DNA of 64,000 nt, from the NCBI RefSeq assembly GCF_000714715.1, contig NZ_JMFO01000006.1:1-64000 (forward strand), given 5' to 3'. The position numbers and the translations under genes were made by a program. Origin of the DNA: Candidatus Magnetobacterium casense (GTDB lineage Bacteria > Nitrospirota > Thermodesulfovibrionia > Thermodesulfovibrionales > Magnetobacteriaceae). Shown one piece after another: positions 56,401 to 64,000 of the stretch (within the stretch, counting starts at the first letter, position 1; the number at the start of each line of letters is the position of its first letter). The notes beneath the pieces are model-generated. The model was not told the DNA's origin. It was given only the letters and a program-made list of their open reading frames with translations, and did not search any database.

Positions 56401-56501
56401 ATGTGGTCATAGGCTCTATATACGGCAGCGCCATTTCTGCCGACCTCGTTGAGATGGGATACGAAAACGAAAAGGACTTTGCCGTAAATTTACTCATATA
56501 A
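53481..56501 (+). CDS. Multidomain glycosyltransferase
   Basis: The product has 1006 residues. Residues 14-230 are a GT2 (GT-A) domain: SVITPTLNQGRYIEHTIQSV, HIVIDGGSTDDTLDIL, ALNKGVARSSGDIIAWINSD followed by DYY, and a C-terminal helix with LDEMWLKMSL-like text (FDMWLKMSL). A second GT-A-like region spans about 410-650 (TFIVSVTEELSPLLYLSLFS, SATGRYLFFMTSNM, GCILLANGYRV, EADLCFKVRGLGFNVLYQPE). From about 675 (RPWVLLLCHRLPLVQSSEDG) comes a GT-B-like N-lobe, and residues 910-1006 form a Rossmann module (PLYIWGAGAGGIQTRRML). It likely builds a surface polysaccharide or glycosylates proteins. It has no clear ribosome binding site. Confidence 0.82.
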   Translation: MHTTRDIRQGTTPLPRISVITPTLNQGRYIEHTIQSVIAQGYPNFEHIVIDGGSTDDTLDILRKYPHLIWISEKDNGQADALNKGVARSSGDIIAWINSDDYYCPNAFHTIAMKFEMMPYAKIIVAQTLYLFESTMESFLSRNRELTFEDMIRYWDHCVPPTQPSVFFKTDVLNETGPFDTSLHYTMDFDMWLKMSLKHVFYSIPDVLAVYRFHDKSKSGFAQWSNFFPEYRAIYMRHKKHSAILPAGPLATIVIPFDHEKLRSSQYYVKEVQYVLSQLTWQKLHDIEVMVITDTEAAHTLLDLCNVPFPARIVNVPKLENISFYRAVTENAGGFIVHCLSVELAFDIQEFFTALTYLLMHQEIPIYTIPPYHVLPEGNPLATMGIAMPEASVFVRRDILKTYKRLEFPRYDAPMITFIVSVTEELSPLLYLSLFSIYEHCLDYSCEVRILTGKTHIADYIRSICNATVFENEADDNRFGVLNDIAGSATGRYLFFMTSNMVLTNTSVSEIMRTFLEHPEAGVVGSKTVYLTEIIDNAGCILLANGYRVKYGWSKPRQELNCAYLREVDFFLMAFFAIRGNVFKGVNGFSALEFGDLCGQATLQEADLCFKVRGLGFNVLYQPEAEVFDYHPYELTKDEGALKEYGLRDFMPFREKWHMQLKDNLCTFEASLIERASVSGNRPWVLLLCHRLPLVQSSEDGVGLLLRCFRDAGFNVAVHTEEVDPLREHRWLTRAGIKVFYNDLDFYEFTRDNVLHFDAVWLEDRSMALHRSTIIRRLSGGVLLIYNASAITSDEDVSGALPDETNYSNIQRIQIARDRIIATMVDVVCTCSDAYGKYLLALNQDLVVRLTPLTVDASLAMEVHTLIKTAFGRHRITGHTVGGFNEILGMENAIKDMAIVGLQDIVDKCGQRPLYIWGAGAGGIQTRRMLASMGVNAVAFLDKSPQKQASTVDGLPVYDPVVVLKTLTHKQRPYVVIGSIYGSAISADLVEMGYENEKDFAVNLLI

Positions 56502-56568
56502 ACGGCTCCGGCGTACGCAAGGATGAGGCGCTTATGGGGCAGGGTGGGGCGAGTGCCAGCGAAAAGGA

Positions 56569-57906
56569 TTAGTTTTGAGAGGTTAGCTGTTTTATTTTAG
56601 TCCACAGTTCATTTATCTTGGTGTCGCTTTTTTTTAGTTTTTCCGACAGCACTGCCGCCAGGTTCTTGTATAGTTTGAGGCACAACTGTGGCTCAGACAC
56701 CCTCAGTATGACCTCGCTGATGGCAATCATGGCACAGTCGGTTTCGGCAATCACGGTGGCAAACCGTGGCGAATTATCCATGATGGCCATCTCACCAAAA
56801 CACTCTCCGGCCTTGAGTTCGGCAAGAAAGGTTGCCTCCTTGCTTTCGGGAAACACCTTTGTAACCTTTACCTTGCCTGAGATGATCACGTAGAGTTTTG
56901 TTCCAAGTGTGCCTTCCTTAAAGATAATGTCGCCCTTTTTGTAGGCCTTTTTGCTGCTGATGTTGAATATCTTCAGGAGTTCCTCAAAGGTGAAGTCCGA
57001 AAAAAACGTGTACTTTTGCTTCAGGGACTCAATGAGCTTGGTCTTGTCATAGCCGTGGACAGCGACAACGTCCTGCGTGCGCTCCATCTCCATCTGATTG
57101 AGGTAGACCTCCAGGGCATCGGCAAAATCGTTGACCGATTGGTACCTCACCGACTTGTCCTTCTCCAGCGCCTTGAGGATAAACCGGCTGATGTACTCGC
57201 TGACCTGCGGGTTTACGATGTGCGGTGGTATGGGGTTGACCGTGAGTATCTTGTCCATCAGGGCGGGCATGGATTCGGCAATAAAGGGTTTTTTGCCGGT
57301 CATAAACTCATAGGCAAGGGCCCCCAGGGAAAATACGTCCGTTTGCCTGTCCATCTCCCCGCCATTGATCTGCTCGGGCGACATGTAGGATGGAGTACCT
57401 ATCAGGCCCTCCGAGGCATTGCCGGCCTGGGTGGCAAGCATGGCAATACCGAAGTCCATTATTTTGATCTGGAGATCGCTCAGAAGCATAATGTTGGCGG
57501 GCTTTATGTCCCTGTGGATGACACCGCGTTGGTGGGCATGGTGCAGGGTACGGGCAATCAGGACGAGTATTCTGATCTTATCCAGGGGATGTAGCTCACG
57601 GTTTTCAATAATGACGTCCTTGAGCGTAACACCCTCGACGTACTCAAGGACAAGGTAGTGTATGCCCTTTTCTTCGCCCACGTCGTAGATCAAGGCAATG
57701 TTTGGATGTGCCAGTCTCCCTGCTATCCGAGCCTCGTGGTAGAAGCGTTCGATGGCGTCGTTTGCCTTACCCCTGACCCCTATCTTGATTGTCTTTATGG
57801 CAACAATGCGTTCTATGATGGTATCGTGTCCCTTGTATACCATGCCCATAGCACCCTCGCCCAGTACGCCCAGTATCTCGTACCTGCCTATCCTTGTCCC
57901 TACCAT
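56569..57906 (-). CDS. Ser/Thr protein kinase with C-terminal cyclic-nucleotide-binding domain
   Basis: The product has 445 residues. The kinase domain (1-265) has the P-loop GEGAMGMVYKGHD, catalytic lysine in IVAIKTIK, catalytic loop VIHRDIKPANIML, DFGIA, and SYMSPEQINGGEMDRQTDVFSLG. After a linker, residues 310-430 form a CRP-type domain: FKEGTLGTKLYVIISGKVKV followed by ECFGEMAIMDNSPRFATVI. No membrane helix is seen, so it is a soluble Hanks-type kinase that may be switched by a cyclic nucleotide. It diverges from the activase gene at 58017. Confidence 0.92.
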   Translation of the reverse strand: MVGTRIGRYEILGVLGEGAMGMVYKGHDTIIERIVAIKTIKIGVRGKANDAIERFYHEARIAGRLAHPNIALIYDVGEEKGIHYLVLEYVEGVTLKDVIIENRELHPLDKIRILVLIARTLHHAHQRGVIHRDIKPANIMLLSDLQIKIMDFGIAMLATQAGNASEGLIGTPSYMSPEQINGGEMDRQTDVFSLGALAYEFMTGKKPFIAESMPALMDKILTVNPIPPHIVNPQVSEYISRFILKALEKDKSVRYQSVNDFADALEVYLNQMEMERTQDVVAVHGYDKTKLIESLKQKYTFFSDFTFEELLKIFNISSKKAYKKGDIIFKEGTLGTKLYVIISGKVKVTKVFPESKEATFLAELKAGECFGEMAIMDNSPRFATVIAETDCAMIAISEVILRVSEPQLCLKLYKNLAAVLSEKLKKSDTKINELWTKIKQLTSQN

Positions 57907-58016
57907 AAGGTTATATTATAATGAAACACGACGAAAAATTAAAAGGCGTTCCTGTCCCCTCTTTATCTTTGTCGAGTGTTTTCTGTATAATGTATCTTTT
58001 AGCATGAAAGGAGTGG

Positions 58017-61000
58017 ATGATGAGACACATTGGATTGGATGCGGGTTCGGTTAGTGTCAAGCTAGTTGCCTTCGATGAAAGTGCCAACATAGTTGACAGC
58101 GTCTACGAAAGACACCACGGACACCCATTAAGCGTCGCCTACAGACTGCTAAAAGGGTTTAACCTTGAGGACTCGGCTCTGTCAATAACCGGTTCGGCAG
58201 GCAAACTCATTGCCGAGGCACTTGGTGTAACCCACATCAACGAAATAGCGGCCTGTGCCTACGCCACAAGAAAACTATTGCCATCCGTCAGGACCATAAT
58301 CGAAATGGGCGGGGAGGACTCTAAGTATATAATACTCCAGGACAGCGCAATCAAGGACTTTTCGATGAACTCCGTCTGTGCCGCGGGCACGGGGTCGTTC
58401 CTGGACCAACAGGCCGAGCGCATGAGACTCACCATTGAGCAGTTCAGCGAGCTGGCGGCCAAAAACAGTAAACCCGCACGCATTGCGGGCCGGTGCAGCG
58501 TCTTTGCAAAGTCCGACATGATACACCTTCAACAGATAGCAACCCCCGTAGAGGACATCGTGGCCGGTCTGTGTTTTGCCGTGGCGCGCAATTTTAAGGG
58601 CACCATCGTCAAGGGCAGACCCAGTGCGCCGGAGGTGTCGTTTCAGGGCGGGGTGGCATTAAACGTTGGCATGGTCAGGGCATTTAAGGAGATATTTGGC
58701 TTCGATAGCCTTATTGTCCCCGATAACTGTGCCCTCATGGGCGCCATCGGTGCTGCATTAAAGGACATTGACGCAGGAGTCCTGCACAGGGGCATTGACA
58801 TTGAGACGTTGCAGGCATATATCGGCTCGCTCAAACACCTCGAAAAAGGACGAGCGCCACTTATACAGCAAGGAGACGACTTCCTGCAGAGGCACAACCC
58901 AGCCAATACCACACGTGCAGTGCATAAAATAAAATCCGGCGACAACGGTAACACCCCCAAGGTCAAGTCCTACATGGGCGTGGACATCGGCTCTATAAGC
59001 ACCAACCTCGTTGTCATTGACGAGGAGGGCAACCTCCTGGCCAGAAAGTACCTCATGACCGCAGGCAGACCCATTGATGCCGTTATGACCGGACTACGTG
59101 AGATCGGCCAGGAAATAGGCCATGACATAGAGATAGTGGGTGTAGGCACCACAGGCTCCGGACGTTACATGATAGCCGATCTGATCGGGGCCGATATCGT
59201 AAAGAACGAAATCACGGCCCAGGCCGCCGGGGCACTGTCCATGGACAAGACGGTAGACACGATCTTTGAGATCGGCGGGCAGGACTCCAAATACATCGCC
59301 ATAGAGGATGGCGTGATCGTTGACTTTGAGATGAACAAGGCATGTGCCGCGGGTACGGGATCGTTTCTGGAGGAACAGGCCGAAAAGTTAAACATCTCCA
59401 TCAAGGAGGAGTTTGCCGGATGTTCGTTCTGTTCAACCTCTCCGTGCAGCCTTGGGGAGAGGTGCACCGTCTTTATGGAAAACTCCCTCATGGCCAACCT
59501 CCAGAAGGGCGCTCAGAAAGACGATGTCCTGGCCGGGCTGGCGTACTCAATCGTAGAGAACTACATAAATCGTGTAGTGGCAGGCAAGCGGGTCGGTAAG
59601 AACATATTCTTCCAGGGTGGTACGGCACACAACAAGGCCGTGGTTGCCGCTTTTGAGAAGTTTACGGGGCGCATGATCACCGTCCCCCCCAATCACGACG
59701 TCACCGGTGCTATCGGCATGGCGCTGATCGTCAGGGATTATCAGGCGGCAAGAGGTGCCGGTACCTCCGTCTTTAAGGGCTTTGGGATAATCGACCGGGC
59801 CATCAAGATTACGTCGTTTCAGTGCAAGGCCTGTTCAAACGTCTGTGAAATCAACCGCGTAAGTCTCCAAAATGAAAAGGGCCACCTCTTCTACGGTGGC
59901 AGGTGCGAGCGCTATGACATAAAAAAGGACAATGCCCACAACATAGAAGACCTGTTTGCGTTTAGGGAGACGTTCCTTCGCAGCTTCCATGACCCCGACA
60001 GGGCAAAGGGACGACCGGTGATTGGTATCCCGTATATATTTTTGATGCACGAGTATCTGCCATTCTGGAGCACGCTGCTCTATGCCCTGGGGTTTGACGT
60101 GGCACTCTCACCAAAGACCAACCGCCAGGTAGTCAATCTCGGTGTGGAGAGCGTGCTGTCGGAGTCGTGTTTTCCGGTCAAGGTGGCCCACGGACACATA
60201 AAGTACCTGATACAGGCGGGGGTTGATACGCTGTTGTTGCCCTCCTTCATCAACGTCAGCAACGGCACCGATGACTTCGCAAAGGGTTCACCCTGCCCCT
60301 ACACCCAGACCATGCCGTATCTGGCCAGAGCGGCCTTTAATTCGGCCTCTGACGGACTCAGGGTGCTCAGTCCGGTGATCGACTTCAAGCGTGGCGATGG
60401 CTTCCTGGTCAACGAGCTTCAGAGTCACCTCAAGGACTACAGGCTGTCATCAACCAAGATCAGGGCCGCCATCAAAGAGGCCAGGGTGGCACAAGACAAC
60501 TTTTACGCAAAACTCCGTCAAAAGGGCAAGGAGGTCATAGACGCCATTACCGAACGCAATATCGTCATAGTGGGCAGGGCGTATAACTCCTTTGATCCGG
60601 GCGTGAATTTACAGATACCACAGAAACTCGCCACCATCGGCGTTGCCTCTATCCCGATGGACATGCTCCCCACGGCTAATGTCGATATAAGCGACAGGTG
60701 GAGTGACATGTACTGGCGCAGCGGGCAGAGGATCATCAAAGCGGCACGATACATCAGGTCAAACCCCCTGCTGTATCCGATATACATTGGCAACTTTAAT
60801 TGCGGCCCCGATTCATTTATACTTAAGTTCTTCAGGGACGAGCTTGGTGACAAGCCCTTCCTGCACATAGAGATCGACGAACACAGTGCCGATGCCGGAG
60901 CCATTACCCGGTGTGAGGCATTCTTGGACAGCATTGAAAACATGTGCCACAAGCAATCCCCACCGCCACCTAAAAGGCAGACCGACTCCCGCAATATCCC

Positions 61001-62204
61001 CATGTCGGAAACAACCGTCTACATCCCCTGGATGTCAGACCACTCCTATGCGATTGCGGCTGCCCTGCGGTACTCCGGTATTGCCGCCGAGGTGCTGCCA
61101 CAGACGGATGCCGAGGCACTGTCTCTGGGCAAGAAACACCTCTCCGGTAAGGAGTGCTATCCCTGCGTTGTCACCACCGGGGATGTCATCAAAAAGGCCA
61201 CCTCTGCGGACTTCGACCCCGAACGTTCGGTCTTTATGATGCCAGGCGGTACGGGGCCATGCAGGTTTGGACAGTACAACGTCCTGCAAAGGCTTATCTT
61301 GGACAAGCTCGGTCTGGACAACGTAAAGATATTCTCCCCCGTGCAAGACATCTCCTTCTACGATGACCTGGGCACAATGGGCAAGGACTTCTTTCCCCGC
61401 ACCTGGCAAGGCATCGTTGCCATTGAGTTGCTGCTAAAATGCCTGCACGAAATCAGGCCACACGAAATACACAAGGGACAGGCACAGGCTCTCTATGACA
61501 GGTACCTGAAGCTGCTATACGAAACCCTGATGGGCAGCAATGGCGCCATGGAGGGCGTCCTGAAGCAGATGCGCAGGGACTTTGAGGCAATCCCCAGGGA
61601 CGACCAAAAAAAACCGCTCATCGGCGTCATCGGTGAAATCTTTGTACGCTCAAACAGCTTCTCAAACGAGGACATCATAGCGAAGATAGAATCGCACGGA
61701 GCAAAGGTCTGGCTCGCACCCGTAGAGGAGTGGTTGTTCTACGTCAACTACATAGGGTTTAAACATGCCTTGATAAAAAGAGATTATTCTGCTATGATAG
61801 ATAGCTTTGTAAAGAGGGCCTATAAAAAGAACGTCGAGATGAGATATCACAGATACTTTAAGGGATTCCTGCAGACGCTGCATGAGCCCGATACGCGTGC
61901 CATTATGGCCAAGGCGGCACCCTTGGTGGATGAGTCCTTTGAGGGAGAGACGGTCTTGAGCATCGGCAAGGCCATTGATCTGATAGAGCGCGGGGTTTCT
62001 GGCATTGTCAACGTGATGCCCTTTGGCTGCATGCCGGGGACGATTGTTACGGCGCTGATGCGTTCAATCAGCAAGGACTACGGTATCCCGTGTATCAGTG
62101 TACCTTACGACGGGACGGCCTCAAACATGACGGCGTTGCAGTTGGAGGCCTTCATAGAGCAGGCAAAGATGCAAGCCGCACTGGCAATAAAAGGCAGAGG
62201 ATAG
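58017..62204 (+). CDS. Giant BadF/BadG/HgdC-type acyl-CoA dehydratase activase (DUF2229)
   Basis: The product has 1395 residues, with AAAGGAG upstream of the ATG pair at 58017. It has two ASKHA ATPase domains: IGLDAGSVSVKLVAFDE (start) with EMGGEDSKYI and NSVCAAGTGSFLDQQA, and MGVDIGSISTNLVVIDE near 320 with EIGGQDSKYIAIEDG and KACAAGTGSFLEEQA. Then a DUF2229 region (SFQCKACSNVCEINRVS ... GVESVLSESCFPVKVAHGHI) and a third, HgdB-like part after about 1000 (GKECYPCVVTTGDVIKKAT, MMPGGTGPCRFGQYN). Activases of this family reduce 2-hydroxyacyl-CoA or benzoyl-CoA-type reductases using ATP. No dehydratase is adjacent, so its partner and role here are unknown; the fused HgdB-like part may serve as its own substrate-binding module. 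Confidence 0.88.
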   Translation: MMRHIGLDAGSVSVKLVAFDESANIVDSVYERHHGHPLSVAYRLLKGFNLEDSALSITGSAGKLIAEALGVTHINEIAACAYATRKLLPSVRTIIEMGGEDSKYIILQDSAIKDFSMNSVCAAGTGSFLDQQAERMRLTIEQFSELAAKNSKPARIAGRCSVFAKSDMIHLQQIATPVEDIVAGLCFAVARNFKGTIVKGRPSAPEVSFQGGVALNVGMVRAFKEIFGFDSLIVPDNCALMGAIGAALKDIDAGVLHRGIDIETLQAYIGSLKHLEKGRAPLIQQGDDFLQRHNPANTTRAVHKIKSGDNGNTPKVKSYMGVDIGSISTNLVVIDEEGNLLARKYLMTAGRPIDAVMTGLREIGQEIGHDIEIVGVGTTGSGRYMIADLIGADIVKNEITAQAAGALSMDKTVDTIFEIGGQDSKYIAIEDGVIVDFEMNKACAAGTGSFLEEQAEKLNISIKEEFAGCSFCSTSPCSLGERCTVFMENSLMANLQKGAQKDDVLAGLAYSIVENYINRVVAGKRVGKNIFFQGGTAHNKAVVAAFEKFTGRMITVPPNHDVTGAIGMALIVRDYQAARGAGTSVFKGFGIIDRAIKITSFQCKACSNVCEINRVSLQNEKGHLFYGGRCERYDIKKDNAHNIEDLFAFRETFLRSFHDPDRAKGRPVIGIPYIFLMHEYLPFWSTLLYALGFDVALSPKTNRQVVNLGVESVLSESCFPVKVAHGHIKYLIQAGVDTLLLPSFINVSNGTDDFAKGSPCPYTQTMPYLARAAFNSASDGLRVLSPVIDFKRGDGFLVNELQSHLKDYRLSSTKIRAAIKEARVAQDNFYAKLRQKGKEVIDAITERNIVIVGRAYNSFDPGVNLQIPQKLATIGVASIPMDMLPTANVDISDRWSDMYWRSGQRIIKAARYIRSNPLLYPIYIGNFNCGPDSFILKFFRDELGDKPFLHIEIDEHSADAGAITRCEAFLDSIENMCHKQSPPPPKRQTDSRNIPMSETTVYIPWMSDHSYAIAAALRYSGIAAEVLPQTDAEALSLGKKHLSGKECYPCVVTTGDVIKKATSADFDPERSVFMMPGGTGPCRFGQYNVLQRLILDKLGLDNVKIFSPVQDISFYDDLGTMGKDFFPRTWQGIVAIELLLKCLHEIRPHEIHKGQAQALYDRYLKLLYETLMGSNGAMEGVLKQMRRDFEAIPRDDQKKPLIGVIGEIFVRSNSFSNEDIIAKIESHGAKVWLAPVEEWLFYVNYIGFKHALIKRDYSAMIDSFVKRAYKKNVEMRYHRYFKGFLQTLHEPDTRAIMAKAAPLVDESFEGETVLSIGKAIDLIERGVSGIVNVMPFGCMPGTIVTALMRSISKDYGIPCISVPYDGTASNMTALQLEAFIEQAKMQAALAIKGRG

Positions 62205-62237
62205 ATGACACGGACTACTTTTAAAGGAGGTGATTAA

Positions 62238-62333
62238 GTGGGTAATGTAAAGAAATGGCGCAAGAAAAAGATGTCAAAGCACAAGCACAAGAAGCTGCGC
62301 AGGAAGATGAAGTTTTCGCGCAGGAGGAGATAG
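62238..62333 (+). CDS. Tiny basic AURKAIP1/COX24-like ribosomal protein
   Basis: The product has 31 residues from GTG 62238, with GGAGGT seven bases upstream. MGNVKKWRKKKMSKHKHKKL followed by RRKMKFSRRRR is the signature of the very small AURKAIP1/COX24 domain found on bacterial and mitochondrial small ribosomal subunits. It is a plausible real gene that automatic callers miss because of its length. It follows the giant activase by 33 bases. The hairpin at 62392-62410 may terminate it. Confidence 0.75.
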   Translation: MGNVKKWRKKKMSKHKHKKLRRKMKFSRRRR

Positions 62334-62391
62334 CAACGACAGGTTTCCTTAGCGATGATTAAAATAAAGTCGTTTAAAAGCGTGTAACAAG

Positions 62392-62415
62392 GATGCCGAT
62401 AAAGGGCATCTTTGT
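62392..62415 (+). terminator. Probable terminator after the COX24-like gene
   Basis: GATGCC (62392-62397) pairs with GGCATC (62405-62410) across a seven-base loop, followed by TTTGTGG. The T run is short. Confidence 0.45.
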
Positions 62416-62433
62416 GGTCAAGGATTGCTTTCC

Positions 62434-62645
62434 TTATTGTGTGTGGAGTAGGTAGGCTTGGTTGTTGTGTATCTTTATAATGCCAAGGTGTCCAACGATC
62501 TCATTTGAAGTGCGTCTGTTTAGCGCCTCGACGAAGTAGACAACATCACCGCTTTGTAGTTTTGGGCATCGCTTGTCTGATACCTTCAGGGGGTAGTATG
62601 GCAACGGTACGTAGTCCCTGTTGGGCTTGGATCGTAGGGGATACC
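62434..62645 (-). pseudogene. DUF1460 (amidase-like) gene remnant
   Basis: The minus strand reads DYVPLPYYPLKVSDKRCPKL, SGDVVYFVEALNRR and VGHLGIIKIHNNQAYLLHTQ to a stop at 62434. This is the middle of a DUF1460 N-acetylmuramoyl-amidase-like protein (the GDVVYF...VGHLGI...LIH block). The preceding GIPYDPSP is in another frame, and both ends of the gene are missing, so it is non-functional. A GC hairpin near 62654-62668 separates it from rdgB. Confidence 0.6.
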
Positions 62646-62688
62646 AACAAACGGCGGAGCCGCCCTCCTTGTCTTTTTTTCTCTGTTC

Positions 62689-63300
62689 TTATCCTTTGAG
62701 ATATTCCTTGAGGCGCTGTACGGCCATGGCGCGGTGGCTGATTGCATTTTTAACCTCTTGCCCCAGTTGGGCAAACGTCTGGGAGTAACCATCGGGGACA
62801 AAGACCGGGTCATAGCCAAAGCCAGAGTCCCCCATTGGTGCATCGATAATACTCCCGCGCACCTCGCCCTCAAAATAGATATCTACGCCACCTTCGATCA
62901 GACAGAGAACGGAGACAAACCTGGCGCCACGCCCAGAGGCAGGTACTCCGGTGAGCAACCTCAGAAGGTGTGCTATGTTGTCGGCATCCGAGGTCCCCTG
63001 CGACCCCGTGGGACTAGTCTGCTGCTGTAAGGCCGCAAACCGTGCCGAGTACACCCCCGGTGCCCCGGCAAGGGCCTCAACCTCCAGGCCGGAGTCCTCG
63101 GCTACAACACCGACGCCGGTTTTTTGATAGAGGTAGAAAGCCTTTTTGTAGGCGTTTTCATGATAGTTCGTACCATCCTCAAGCACGCCGGTGTCCGCCA
63201 GAAGTTCCCCCGGGGCAAAGAACGTGTATGGGGTCGCCTCAAACAACCGGTTTAACTCCCTGATCTTTCCCTTGTTGTTAGTTGCCAGATAGAGGTTCAT
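62689..63300 (-). CDS. rdgB: Non-canonical purine NTP pyrophosphatase (RdgB/HAM1)
   Basis: The product has 203 residues. [18 protein letters not shown], the [11 protein letters not shown] helix, [24 protein letters not shown] and [25 protein letters not shown] are the conserved RdgB blocks in order. It removes ITP, dITP and XTP. It overlaps rph by 23 bases, the common rph-rdgB order. Confidence 0.95.
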   Translation of the reverse strand: MNLYLATNNKGKIRELNRLFEATPYTFFAPGELLADTGVLEDGTNYHENAYKKAFYLYQKTGVGVVAEDSGLEVEALAGAPGVYSARFAALQQQTSPTGSQGTSDADNIAHLLRLLTGVPASGRGARFVSVLCLIEGGVDIYFEGEVRGSIIDAPMGDSGFGYDPVFVPDGYSQTFAQLGQEVKNAISHRAMAVQRLKEYLKG

Positions 63301-64000
63301 TTTCCAACACCTGTCGTTGAATGTCTATTAGCTGCATGATGCCGGAGGCCGCCAGGTCAAGGAGTTCGTTGATGGTCTGTCGCGGAAACGGCATACCCTC
63401 GGCACAACCCTGGATTTCGACATACCGGTTAGATGCCGTCATTACGACGTTCATATCGACATCGGCATGCTTGTCCTCCTCATAGCAGAGGTCTAGCCTC
63501 AGTTGACCATCCACGACCCCAACACTGGTGGCCGCAAGATACTCCCTGAGCGGAAATCTGCGTATTATGCCATTTTTTTCGGCAAAGCGCAGGGCATCAA
63601 CCATGCACACAAATGCCCCCGTGATGGATGCCGTGCGAGTACCGCCATCGGCTTGGATCACGTCGCAATCAATGAGGACAGTCCGTTCGCCCATCTGGGA
63701 CATGTTCACCACGCTGCGCAGGGCACGACCTATCATGCGCTGAATTTCGTGGGTTCGTCCGCCGATCTTGCCCGTCTTGGCCTCCCGGGTTGAGCGTGAT
63801 AGCGTGGAGCGTGGCAGCATCGAGTACTCTGCCGTTATCCACCCCCGCCCGGTGTCCTTCAAAAAGACCGGGACATTCTCCTCAATTGTGGCCGTACATA
63901 TGACCTTGGTGTTACCCATCTCTATCAACACCGACCCCTCGGCATGCCCAATGAATCCACGTCGTATGGTTACAGGGCGCAACTGGTCTGCCTTTCTTGC
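63278..64000 (-). CDS. rph: Ribonuclease PH, 5' end beyond the window
   Basis: About 240 residues are inside. The apparent TTG start at 63982 is not the real one: the frame stays open to the right edge and reads ARKADQL before RPVTIRRGF, the normal RNase PH N-terminus (usually preceded by a few residues). Catalytic and binding blocks [54 protein letters not shown] and [14 protein letters not shown] are present. It trims tRNA 3' ends with phosphate. It is followed, with a 23-base overlap, by rdgB. Confidence 0.95.
   Translation of the reverse strand, partial: ARKADQLRPVTIRRGFIGHAEGSVLIEMGNTKVICTATIEENVPVFLKDTGRGWITAEYSMLPRSTLSRSTREAKTGKIGGRTHEIQRMIGRALRSVVNMSQMGERTVLIDCDVIQADGGTRTASITGAFVCMVDALRFAEKNGIIRRFPLREYLAATSVGVVDGQLRLDLCYEEDKHADVDMNVVMTASNRYVEIQGCAEGMPFPRQTINELLDLAASGIMQLIDIQRQVLENEPLSGN

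Noticed and set aside
63278-63982. TTG 63982 as start of rph
   Set aside because: The frame continues to the window edge with ARKADQL, part of the conserved RNase PH N-terminus, so the real start is outside.
1-64000. tRNA or rRNA genes
   Set aside because: No T-loop and acceptor pattern or rRNA-like conserved stretch was found by reading both strands; a covariance scan would be decisive.
1-64000. Magnetosome or prophage genes
   Set aside because: None of the recognised proteins belongs to these groups, although the taxonomic guess made a check worthwhile.

Overview
The window is an ordinary chromosomal segment of a free-living, Gram-negative, probably anaerobic or microaerophilic bacterium of middling GC content. 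A CobA-HemD fusion next to hemC, a CbiG-CbiJ fusion, a large BadF/HgdC-type activase, a multihaem cytochrome, a haem-sensing chemoreceptor, a DUF3373 outer-membrane protein, Rpn-like nuclease genes and many decayed insertion sequences fit Nitrospirota best, perhaps the Magnetobacterium side of that phylum. That assignment is from memory of the families, not from a search. No rRNA, tRNA, CRISPR array, magnetosome gene or phage structural gene was seen.

Layout. 1-386: cut-off ISAzo13 transposase. 555-3224: a promoter plus a perfect 22-bp palindrome driving a thioredoxin-fold protein, a TauE/SafE exporter and a DUF3373 outer-membrane protein. 3258-3563: two repeat elements. 3595-7507 (minus): serS, hemC, cobA-hemD. 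7577-8035: deleted IS derivative. 8127-9297: tpiA, secG. 9395-11693: an AT-rich ATPase plus DUF4435 pair that matches the PARIS anti-phage system. 11787-13338 (minus): DUF362 ferredoxin-like protein and DUF302 protein. 13452-16269: Rpn-like gene and two oligopeptide ABC ATPases. 16382-17000: IS1634 wreckage. 17099-27295 (minus): a SNF2 helicase and two large secreted repeat/metalloprotease proteins. 27568-30096: second Rpn-like gene, ruvA, ruvB. 30160-30749: second derivative of the same deleted IS.

30798-33830: NAD(P)/FAD oxidoreductase and a secreted M6 protease. 33993-38129 (minus): kdsC, pgsA, plsY, queC, recJ. 38284-40821: dodecin, multihaem cytochrome (minus), bacteriohaemerythrin. 40966-43383 (minus): gyrA. 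43618-46972: DUF2752 protein, radical SAM/SPASM protein (minus), haem-sensing chemoreceptor. 46973-47880: 0.9 kb of gene decay and repeats. 47881-50672: methyltransferase and hflX. 50968-53266 (minus): cbiE and cbiG-cbiJ with a small coupled ORF. 53481-62333: multidomain glycosyltransferase, Ser/Thr kinase with a cyclic-nucleotide-type domain (minus), giant activase and a 31-residue COX24-like ribosomal protein. 62434-64000 (minus): DUF1460 remnant, rdgB, rph (cut at the right edge).

How it fits together. Tetrapyrrole genes are split over two places (hemC/cobA-hemD and cbiE/cbiG-cbiJ), feeding cobalamin and haem. Redox and gas sensing recur (cytochrome, haemerythrin, haem chemoreceptor, FAD oxidoreductase, sulfur-type exporter). 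The accessory material is the PARIS-like pair, at least four IS remnants, two Rpn-like genes and three members of a short terminal-inverted-repeat element. Several genes have a -10 box directly in front of the start codon and no ribosome binding site, suggesting leaderless transcripts.
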